DNA of 7,644 nt, taken from positions 1-7,644 of the forward strand of contig JABDQT010000282.1 in assembly GCA_013042165.1 (NCBI GenBank), written 5' to 3'. Shown here piece after piece: positions 1 through 6,213 of the stretch (within the stretch, counting starts at the first letter, position 1; each line of letters starts with the position of its first letter). A program made the translations under genes and the position numbers. The notes under the pieces were generated by a model. It was not told where the DNA came from, searched no databases, and saw only the letters and a list, made by a program, of their open reading frames with translations. Origin of the DNA: Kiritimatiellales bacterium (GTDB lineage Bacteria > Verrucomicrobiota > Kiritimatiellia > Kiritimatiellales > Pontiellaceae).

Positions 1-1289
1 ATATCGAGGCCGGTGACTATGCCATCTGCTCCGCTTCGCCGGAACTGTTCTTCAGTTACAACGAGGGGAGGATCGTTTCGCGTCCGATGAAGGGCACGGC
101 CCGGCGGGGGCGTACCTTCAGTGAGGACTGGGCGCATGCCGAAGCTCTGCACGAATCTGCCAAGGACCGGGCGGAAAACATCATGATTGTCGATATGATC
201 CGAAACGATATCGGTCGGATCGCCCAGCCGGGGAGCATTGAAGCTGTCAGCACGTATGACGTCGAAAAATATCCGACCGTCTGGCAAATGACCTCTACCG
301 TGGCAGGCCACTCATCCGAGTCCATTACCAATGTTTGCCGAGCACTGTTTCCCTGCGCATCCATCACCGGAGCACCGAAGACGAAGACCATGGAAATTAT
401 TCGGTCGCTGGAGACGTCGGCCCGGAACATCTACACGGGAAGCATCGGTTTTATGACGCCGCAGGGCGAAGCCTGCTTCAATGTGGCGATTCGCACTGCG
501 CTGCTGGATCTGAAACAGGGGTCGATGGAGTTTGGTGTGGGCGGGGGCATTGTCTGGGATTCAGACGCCGAGGCCGAGTACGAAGAGACCTTGACCAAGG
601 CGCGGGTGCTCACCCAGCCGAGGCCTGAATTCCAATTGCTCGAAACCATGCTTTGGGACCCCGAGTCGGGATTCTTCCTGCTTGATGAGCACTTGGCGCG
701 GTTGGGCAAGTCGGCCGCCTACTTTGATATTCCGCTTGAGATCTTCACGATCCGGGAGGAGCTGGAGAGCGTCATTCAAGCGCTGGACATGAAGCCGCAT
801 CGGGTCCGGCTGCTGGTTTCCGAGGATGGGCATTCCGAGGTGCAGACCTTTCCTCTTGAGGATGGAGGGGCGCAGGCCTCTGCGCCCAAGGGCGGACCGC
901 GTCCGTCCATCCAGGTCGCGCTGGCCAACGAGCCGGTGGATTCGCAGGATGTGTTCCTTTACCACAAAACCACTCACCGAGTGGTTTATGAAAGCGCGCA
1001 GGCCGATTTTCCGGAGTGCGACGATGTGATCCTGTGGAATGAAAAGGGCGAGGTCACTGAAAGCTGTCTGGGCAATGTAGTGATCCGCAGGCAGGGACGG
1101 CTGATTACTCCGCCGGTTGCGTGTGGTCTGCTGGCGGGTGTCTTCCGGAATGATTTATTGAAGCGCGGTGAGATTGAAGAGGGGATCGTTACTGCTGAGG
1201 ATCTGATGTCCGCGGACGAGGTTTTTCTGGTCAATTCGGTCAGAAAATGGCAAAAAGCTGTTGTCGCACAACAGGAGGGCGAAGAGTGA
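1..1289 (+). CDS. pabB: Bifunctional aminodeoxychorismate synthase component I / aminodeoxychorismate lyase (PabB-PabC fusion), 5' end missing
   Basis: The N-terminal part makes 4-amino-4-deoxychorismate from chorismate with ammonia from a PabA partner; the C-terminal PLP domain releases pyruvate to give 4-aminobenzoate for folate, in the cytosol. The frame is open from base 3, so the gene starts before the window and its true start is not visible. Chorismate-enzyme motifs are PMKGT at 84-98 (the catalytic-Lys motif typical of PabB rather than TrpE), DMIRND at 192-209 and FP-ASITGAPK near 348-380. From about 633 it becomes a class IV aminotransferase/lyase: HLARL-SA (690-716), YHKTTHR (960-980) with the likely PLP lysine at 966-968, a GEVTES-GN motif (1047-1076) and CGLLAGV-R (1122-1148). 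A Gly/Ala/Pro-rich loop lies near 860-905. The stop overlaps the next gene. The fusion is a known arrangement; the specificity of the lyase half is inferred. Confidence 0.93.
   Translation, partial: IEAGDYAICSASPELFFSYNEGRIVSRPMKGTARRGRTFSEDWAHAEALHESAKDRAENIMIVDMIRNDIGRIAQPGSIEAVSTYDVEKYPTVWQMTSTVAGHSSESITNVCRALFPCASITGAPKTKTMEIIRSLETSARNIYTGSIGFMTPQGEACFNVAIRTALLDLKQGSMEFGVGGGIVWDSDAEAEYEETLTKARVLTQPRPEFQLLETMLWDPESGFFLLDEHLARLGKSAAYFDIPLEIFTIREELESVIQALDMKPHRVRLLVSEDGHSEVQTFPLEDGGAQASAPKGGPRPSIQVALANEPVDSQDVFLYHKTTHRVVYESAQADFPECDDVILWNEKGEVTESCLGNVVIRRQGRLITPPVACGLLAGVFRNDLLKRGEIEEGIVTAEDLMSADEVFLVNSVRKWQKAVVAQQEGEE
1273..1288 (+). promoter_or_regulatory. Shine-Dalgarno and GTGA stop/start overlap coupling pabBC to the thiamine-binding gene
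   Basis: AGGAGG (1273-1278) sits 7 bases before GTG at 1286. That GTG overlaps the TGA of pabBC (1287-1289) as GTGA. This decides the start of the downstream gene and suggests translational coupling. Confidence 0.8.
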
Positions 1290-1585
1290 AAGTCATCGTC
1301 GATTTAACTGTAGTACCGATAGGCGTGGGGGTGTCCCTTTCTAAATATGTCGCCGCCTGCGAAGAGGTGCTGAAACGTCCGGGATTGAAGACCGCCCTCC
1401 ATGCCAATGGAACCAATGTTGAAGGTGAATGGGACGAGGTATTCGCCGCGATCAGGGAGTGCCACGAAAAGGTGCATGGCATGGGCGCTCCGCGAATCCA
1501 CACCAATATTAAGCTCGGAACCCGAACCGACCGGGAGCAGTCGCTTGAAGACAAGGTCAACAGCGTGGCGGCGAAACTGGACTGA
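1286..1585 (+). CDS. MTH1187/YqgV-family thiamine-binding protein
   Basis: This small cytosolic protein of 99 residues belongs to the MTH1187/YqgV (DUF77, YkoF-like) ferredoxin-fold family. Members form oligomers and bind thiamine or its pyrimidine moiety; their cellular role is poorly defined. The hallmark start V-DLTVVPIGVGVS-SKYVA is at residues 3-22, followed by LK-AL-ANGTNVEGEWDEV (about 34-52) and a C-terminal I-T-IK-G-R-D segment (about 71-82). The length is normal for the family. I chose the GTG at 1286 over an in-frame upstream ATG at 1247 because of the strong ribosome binding site and because family alignments begin at this residue. It overlaps pabBC by 4 bases, so the two are probably co-transcribed, which links it loosely to cofactor metabolism. 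Ligand binding is inferred from the family, not visible in the sequence. Confidence 0.88.
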   Translation: MKVIVDLTVVPIGVGVSLSKYVAACEEVLKRPGLKTALHANGTNVEGEWDEVFAAIRECHEKVHGMGAPRIHTNIKLGTRTDREQSLEDKVNSVAAKLD

Positions 1586-1620
1586 TTTTTTTGGCCGCGA
1601 AGGAACGCAAGGAAAGGCAA
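1586..1620 (+). repeat. Possible short dispersed intergenic repeat (GCGAAGGAACGCAAGG-type)
   Basis: Between the thiamine-binding gene and pcm lies a T-run followed by a purine-rich stretch with an approximate 10-base period (GCGAAGGAAC / GCAAGGAAAG). From memory it resembles short repeats that recur between genes in several bacterial genomes. With only one copy in the window, its repeat status is an inference. It also supplies the only ribosome-binding-like bases for the upstream pcm starts. Confidence 0.3.
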
Positions 1621-1631
1621 CGACTGTGCGG

Positions 1632-2327
<696 letters not shown>

Positions 2328-2338
2328 AGGTGTGGGGA

Positions 2339-2728
2339 TTATTCGTCTCTGCAGATGCGGATGCTCAAAACATAAACCAGCCCGGTCAACAGCAGGACTG
2401 TGCCGGAGATGCGTATCCATCGATTTTCGATCGCGAATCCGATGGCGTAGGTGCCGAACAGGATGATGCATGAAACGGCAGTAATCTTGGCTTTGAGGGG
2501 AATACATCGGTTTTCCTGCCAGTTGCGGATGATTGGTCCGAACAGGTTGTGTTCCAATAGCCAGCGATGCCACTTTTCGGACGAGTTGGCAAAACAGGCC
2601 GCGGCGAGCAGCAACAGCGGGGTGGTGGGCAGCAGCGGCAGGATCACTCCCGCTCCGGCAAGACCGGTCAGCAGAAAACCCGCTCCGAGCCATAGCCATC
2701 GGCTTCTTTTCTGATTTTCCTGTTTCAT
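2339..2728 (-). CDS. DUF454 / YbaN-family small inner-membrane protein
   Basis: This is an integral membrane protein of 129 residues with no established biochemical function. It starts with a positive patch (KQENQKRSR), then a hairpin of two hydrophobic helices at about residues 11-48 including the family hallmark GVILPLLPTTP-LLLAA-CFA. A cytoplasmic stretch follows with SEKWHRWL--H--FG--I--W (about 50-68) and I--KAK (76-80). Two further hydrophobic segments lie at about 80-100 and 104-123. These match DUF454. The frame stays open upstream to 3016, but that extension is antisense to rlmH and has no family similarity, so I start at 2728, where the conserved protein begins. No good ribosome binding site precedes this ATG. 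It converges on pcm and diverges from rlmH across 100 bases. Confidence 0.85.
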   Translation of the reverse strand: MKQENQKRSRWLWLGAGFLLTGLAGAGVILPLLPTTPLLLLAAACFANSSEKWHRWLLEHNLFGPIIRNWQENRCIPLKAKITAVSCIILFGTYAIGFAIENRWIRISGTVLLLTGLVYVLSIRICRDE

Positions 2729-2828
2729 TAGCGCTTCAAGAGTGAGGGTTGAGCACGCTGGAGTAAAGTGAATAGGCTTTGTTCTCTTTTTCTTTTTCCC
2801 TGCGCACCGATAGGGCATAAATCCCTGC

Positions 2829-3311
2829 ATGAAGATTCGTATTCTGCTCCCGGGAAAAATCAAACCAAAGGCATTGGCGCCGGCGCAGGAGGAATATATC
2901 AGGCGTCTGGGCGGTTTTGGCGTGGACGTGGCGGAGTACAAGGACGAGAAGGTTTCATCGCGTTCGCCGGAGCAGACGAAAGAGGCCGAGGCGCAGCGAA
3001 TACTCAAGCTGCTCAAGGATGGGGATTATCTGATTGTCTGCGACGAGCGCGGAAAACGAATTCAGACACCGGACCTGGCGGATCTTATCCGGGCTGCGCG
3101 CCTCGGTGAATATCCTTTTGCCGGGAAGCGGCGGGTGGTCATGGTAGTCGGCGGGGCACTGGGCTTGGCGGATTCAGTTCGCCAAAAAGCGGATGCGGTG
3201 TGGTCGCTTTCTTCGCTGGTGCTGGCCGGTGGCGTGGCGCGGATTGTTTTGCTCGAAGGCGTGTATCGTGCCATTACGGTCGTGGAGGGCCATCCCTACC
3301 ACAATGAATAA
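2829..3311 (+). CDS. rlmH: 23S rRNA (pseudouridine1915-N3)-methyltransferase RlmH
   Basis: RlmH is a small SPOUT (trefoil-knot) methyltransferase that methylates N3 of pseudouridine 1915 in helix 69 of 23S rRNA on assembled 70S ribosomes, acting as a homodimer. The product is 160 residues, close to the usual 155-160. Visible features are the N-terminal K-RILLPGK strand, YLIVCDERGK at about 67-76 and the SAM-knot strand VVMVVGGALGL (103-113), where most relatives have GGP rather than GGA. The C-terminal knot has WSLSSL (125-130), VARIVLLEGVYRA (136-148) and the family-typical end HPYHNE. The ATG at 2829 matches the family N-terminus, although only a weak AGGG lies upstream. It is divergent from the DUF454 gene, and the hexokinase follows on the same strand after 142 bases. 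Confidence 0.95.
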   Translation: MKIRILLPGKIKPKALAPAQEEYIRRLGGFGVDVAEYKDEKVSSRSPEQTKEAEAQRILKLLKDGDYLIVCDERGKRIQTPDLADLIRAARLGEYPFAGKRRVVMVVGGALGLADSVRQKADAVWSLSSLVLAGGVARIVLLEGVYRAITVVEGHPYHNE

Positions 3312-3382
3312 TCCGTGCCACTCGGCTGCGTCTTATTCCGGTGATGGATCGTATTTCTAGTTTTCAATTGAATAGAATCATT

Positions 3383-3411
3383 TTGCGGCTATTTTTGCAG
3401 ATAGCTATGAG
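3383..3411 (+). promoter_or_regulatory. Putative sigma70-like promoter of the hexokinase gene (TTGCGG-N17-TATGAG)
   Basis: TTGCGG (3383-3388) and TATGAG (3406-3411) are separated by exactly 17 bases, in the AT-rich stretch after rlmH. The predicted start near 3418 leaves a leader of about 36 bases containing the ribosome binding site. The hexamers match consensus only moderately; support comes from two similar elements elsewhere in the window. Confidence 0.4.
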
Positions 3412-3442
3412 ACAGACCTTTGATAGGTGAGTGTAGTTTTTG

Positions 3443-3456
3443 AAGGAGAGCAAGTG
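3443..3456 (+). promoter_or_regulatory. Shine-Dalgarno that fixes the hexokinase GTG start
   Basis: AAGGAG (3443-3448) lies 5 bases before GTG 3454. An alternative in-frame GTG at 3427 would place this site inside the coding region and has no good site of its own. Confidence 0.65.
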
Positions 3457-4746
3457 GATATTCGTGGATGGTTGAAGGATCAGATGGTATCGGCGGACGC
3501 ATATGATGCCGAGTTGCTGCTGAACGCTTTTTTGGAAGAGATGGAGCTGGGGCTTAATGGCGAGTCCAGCTCGCTTGCGATGATTCCCGCTTACGTGAAT
3601 ATCTCCAAGGCCATACCCGCCGGTAAGCCCGTTGCCGTAATCGATGCCGGCGGAACCAATCTGCGTATCTGCATTGCAACGTTCGATGATCAGGGTTCGG
3701 TTGAGATTTCCCATTTCAGCAAGCAGCCCATGCCGGGGCGTGACCACGAAATCAGTGTGAAGGAATTCTTCGCCGTGTTAACCAGTGCGCTGGAACCGCT
3801 GAAGGATGAATTTGAGCAGATCGGATTCTGCTTTTCCTATCCCGTCGCGATCCTTCCCAGCTTTGACGGGCGGTTACTGCACTGGACCAAGGAGATCAAG
3901 ATTCCCGATCTGGTGGGAACACATATTGGAGAAGGTTTGCTGGAGGCCTTGAATGACTGCGGGGTACTCGGCAAAAAGGTCGTGGTCTTAAACGATACCG
4001 TTGCTGCACTTCTTGCAGGCCGCGCGCGCGGCGATTCATTCAATGCGTCTTCATATATCGGATTTATTCTGGGAACCGGCACCAATTCAGCCTATGTGGA
4101 AGAAAACGAGAACATCGTAAAGCTGGAGGGCTATCTGTCGGCGGGATCGCAGGTCATCAATGTGGAGTCGGGCGGGTTTGGCGCGTTTAAACGCGGTCCC
4201 GTCGACCTGCTGCTGGATGAGCGCAGCGAAAATGCCGGTGGTCATGTTTTCGAAAAGACGATCTCCGGGGCCTATCTGGGTTCGATAACGCTCTGTCTGT
4301 TGCAGGAGTTGGTCAATGAAGACCTCCTGTCGACGGGAGGTGCGGCCGCGCTGGCGATCATGAAGGATATCTCCATCATCGAGATCGATAACCTGCTGGC
4401 CGATAACGGCCGGGATACCGGCGTTCTTGGAACGGATGTCTTCACCGATGCGGATCGCGATGTCATGAAGACCCTCTTCAGTGCGGTGGTCGACCGCGCG
4501 GCTTTATTCACGGCCGTGAACATTGCCGCCGCCGTGGTGAAATGCGGTGCGGGAAAAGATCCCGAAAAACCGGTCTGCATCAATATTGATGGCTCCACCT
4601 ATTATAAAACCTTCCAGCTGGCAGATAAAACCCAGGCCCATCTCAAACGTATTCTGGGTTCGCGCGGTCTGCACTATCGCTGCATTGATGTCGAGGATGC
4701 TCCGGTGGTCGGCGCGGCCATTGCCGGCCTTACGACCTTCGGCTAA
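3454..4746 (+). CDS. Eukaryote-type hexokinase
   Basis: This ATP-dependent sugar kinase phosphorylates glucose or a related hexose at C6 and feeds glycolysis in the cytosol. The product is 430 residues, the size of a single-domain hexokinase of the ASKHA fold, and differs from the shorter bacterial ROK/Glk glucokinases. Motifs in order: phosphate-1 loop DAGGTNLR (64-71); sugar-binding FCFSYP (125-130); WTKE (144-147); LNDT with the probable catalytic base Asp181; GTGTNSAY (207-214, phosphate-2); VESGGFG (237-243); FTAVNIAAAVVK (352-363); and the adenosine-site-like GSTYYKT (380-386). The yeast/animal FSFP signature appears as FSYP, as I recall for spirochaete and PVC homologues. The start is GTG 3454 by its ribosome binding site; GTG 3427 would add nine residues. 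It has a promoter-like element of its own. Sugar specificity cannot be read from sequence. Confidence 0.9.
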   Translation: MDIRGWLKDQMVSADAYDAELLLNAFLEEMELGLNGESSSLAMIPAYVNISKAIPAGKPVAVIDAGGTNLRICIATFDDQGSVEISHFSKQPMPGRDHEISVKEFFAVLTSALEPLKDEFEQIGFCFSYPVAILPSFDGRLLHWTKEIKIPDLVGTHIGEGLLEALNDCGVLGKKVVVLNDTVAALLAGRARGDSFNASSYIGFILGTGTNSAYVEENENIVKLEGYLSAGSQVINVESGGFGAFKRGPVDLLLDERSENAGGHVFEKTISGAYLGSITLCLLQELVNEDLLSTGGAAALAIMKDISIIEIDNLLADNGRDTGVLGTDVFTDADRDVMKTLFSAVVDRAALFTAVNIAAAVVKCGAGKDPEKPVCINIDGSTYYKTFQLADKTQAHLKRILGSRGLHYRCIDVEDAPVVGAAIAGLTTFG

Positions 4747-4763
4747 AGAGCCCGTATTTTCCT

Positions 4764-5741
4764 TCAGCCGGCACCATTAAGGGAAAAGAGCGTGACCGCA
4801 TTGAAGATGGCGTGCATCCCCATGCTGGCCCAGAGTGATCCGGTCCGCAAGTAGGCCGCGCATGTTCCAGCCGATAGGACCATCAGGGCAACGAATGAAT
4901 GAAGGGTTCCGCTGCTGTAGGTGACGTATGCGGACAGGCCCAGCACCAGTATGAGCATCATGCGCGTTATCCCGATCATCCATCGGTTTCGGGAGGGCCA
5001 GAATAAAACACAGAATATCGAGGCCATTCCAAAAAGAATCAGAAAAACAAAAAAGTGAAAATGCAGCAGGGCAAAAAGACTGGATACAAGCAGCGTCGAG
5101 CTGATCAGTCCGGTCCGTTTCAGCAGGGCCGGAAAAAGGATGCCGCGGAAGAGCAGTTCCTCGAAAAAGGGCGCCGCGATAATGGCCATGACGGCAAATA
5201 AAATGCGCTGTGCCTGACTGGATTCGACAAACTGGCGCGCGGTCTCCTGCAGGGGCAGAGCATAACCCATCCATTTCATGAGTGCCACGGAGAGCATCAG
5301 CAACGGCACAAGCGCGAGGTAGAAGAGGGGGGCGAGCGCCAAGTATTTGATCTGCCTGTAACCCAGTCCAAAGCCGTTGGCCAAGGTATCCTCTCTGCGC
5401 CAGGTGTTGGCAAACATGAAGAACGAGACAATGCTGTATATGATCAGGGCGATGACCAGCCTCGCGGACGGAATCTGGTGCGCATAGAAGAAACGTCCGC
5501 TGAACATGGCCAGGATGAACAGAAACAGGTACAGCAGAATAATGGCATAGATTTCAACAAAGCTAATCGCTCTGCTTCCAATCCTCGTCACCAAGACGGG
5601 AATGTTCGGCGGGTGTTTTCGATGGTAGAACAGGAGCAGGATGATTGCACCGACACCCCCGATAAGGAGTGCCAGTTCAACGGTGCTGAACATTTCAATC
5701 GTTCCTGATTCGGCGCTGGGTGACAACTCGTCCATCTGCAT
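4764..5741 (-). CDS. CPBP-family intramembrane metalloprotease (CAAX protease/Rce1-like)
   Basis: The protein is polytopic with many hydrophobic segments and 325 residues. CPBP proteins are membrane-embedded glutamate/histidine proteases; bacterial members act in peptide processing or immunity, and most have unknown substrates. The active-site motifs are present: EELLFRG with the Glu pair at 184-185 and Arg189; FALLH with His217; and HAIFN with His310 and Asn314. The YLRTGSLWAS segment just before the last motif is typical. Unusually, 93 residues separate the second and third motifs, roughly one helical hairpin more than I expect. Met at 5741 is used; Met at 5735 is equally possible, since GGA and AGGA sequences lie 6-7 bases upstream of each. 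It converges on the hexokinase (17-base gap) and diverges from the GGQ-protein gene. Nothing nearby suggests bacteriocin or phage-defence context. Confidence 0.88.
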   Translation of the reverse strand: MQMDELSPSAESGTIEMFSTVELALLIGGVGAIILLLFYHRKHPPNIPVLVTRIGSRAISFVEIYAIILLYLFLFILAMFSGRFFYAHQIPSARLVIALIIYSIVSFFMFANTWRREDTLANGFGLGYRQIKYLALAPLFYLALVPLLMLSVALMKWMGYALPLQETARQFVESSQAQRILFAVMAIIAAPFFEELLFRGILFPALLKRTGLISSTLLVSSLFALLHFHFFVFLILFGMASIFCVLFWPSRNRWMIGITRMMLILVLGLSAYVTYSSGTLHSFVALMVLSAGTCAAYLRTGSLWASMGMHAIFNAVTLFSLNGAG

Positions 5742-5748
5742 ATCCTAT

Positions 5749-5760
5749 CCGGCACGCCGG
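5749..5760. promoter_or_regulatory. Small palindrome upstream of the CPBP gene
   Basis: CCGGC-AC-GCCGG is an inverted repeat with 5-base arms, 8 bases upstream of the CPBP start codon at 5741. It could be an operator half-site pair or chance in GC-rich DNA. Confidence 0.25.
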
Positions 5761-5769
5761 TTTAATCAA

Positions 5770-5798
5770 TTGCGAAAACCCACAGCAGTCTTTATGGT
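5770..5798 (+). promoter_or_regulatory. Putative promoter of the GGQ-protein gene (TTGCGA-N17-TATGGT)
   Basis: TTGCGA (5770-5775) and TATGGT (5793-5798), each matching four of six consensus bases, are 17 bases apart. Conventional spacing places transcription start at or very near 5805, the A of the start codon, implying a leaderless mRNA. Confidence 0.45.
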
Positions 5799-5804
5799 AC
5801 GTTC

Positions 5805-6209
5805 ATGATCACACCTGAAAAGTGGGAAAAGCTTCATGAACGACTGGTAAAGCTTGAAATCATGGAAGCGGATATGGAGGAGCGCTTCATTCGGGGTTCC
5901 GGCAAGGGGGGGCAGAAAATCAACAAGACCTCCTCCTGCGTGCAGCTGATGCATGCGCCCAGCGGAATTGAAATCAGGTGCCAGAAGACCCGTTCCCAGG
6001 CCGATAATCGCTATTGGGCACGACAGGATCTATGCGAGCGGATTGAGGAAAAGGTGCTGGGTGAAAAAAGCGCCAAACAGCAGGTGATCGAGAAAATTCG
6101 CCGTCAGAAACGCCGCCGTTCACGCAGAGCCAAAGCCCGCATGCTCGATGGGAAAACGAAGCAGGGGAAGAAGAAAAGGCTTCGGGGCCCGGTTCGTCCG
6201 GAGGATTGA
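5805..6209 (+). CDS. Peptide chain release factor-like GGQ protein (C12orf65-like ribosome rescue factor)
   Basis: The 134-residue protein consists of only the peptidyl-tRNA hydrolysis domain of class I release factors. It has FIRGSGKGGQKINKTSS (28-44) with the catalytic GGQ at 35-37, then V-L-H-PSGIEIRCQ-TRSQ-DNRYWAR (46-73). The codon-recognition domains of RF1/RF2 are absent. From about residue 99 the C-terminus is extremely rich in Arg and Lys (RRQKRRRSRRAKAR and onward). In ArfB/YaeJ a comparable basic tail enters the empty mRNA channel of stalled ribosomes. The GS-KGGQ-NKTSSCV-L-H-PSGI pattern looks closer to the mitochondrial rescue factor C12orf65/MTRFR than to E. coli ArfB. The likely role is releasing peptide from stalled ribosomes or split large subunits; this is inferred from family. 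No Shine-Dalgarno sequence is evident and the promoter abuts the ATG. It converges on the surA-like gene with a 4-base gap. Confidence 0.88.
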   Translation: MITPEKWEKLHERLVKLEIMEADMEERFIRGSGKGGQKINKTSSCVQLMHAPSGIEIRCQKTRSQADNRYWARQDLCERIEEKVLGEKSAKQQVIEKIRRQKRRRSRRAKARMLDGKTKQGKKKRLRGPVRPED

Positions 6210-6213
6210 TCAT

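Noticed and set aside
1401..1631. Extension of the pcm frame upstream to ATG 1401.
   Set aside because: It would lie inside the thiamine-binding gene in another frame; no Pcm has this segment, and the signal-like leader begins at 1626-1632.
2729..3016. Upstream extension of the DUF454 frame to a Met at 3016.
   Set aside because: The extra 96 residues are antisense to rlmH and unlike any DUF454 N-terminus; the family protein begins at 2728.
3427..3453. GTG 3427 as the hexokinase start.
   Set aside because: It places the good AAGGAG ribosome binding site inside the coding sequence; GTG 3454 fits better.
4764..5741. CPBP protein as a phage-defence (Abi) or bacteriocin-immunity gene.
   Set aside because: No toxin, peptide precursor, phage or mobile genes are nearby; the neighbours are housekeeping genes.
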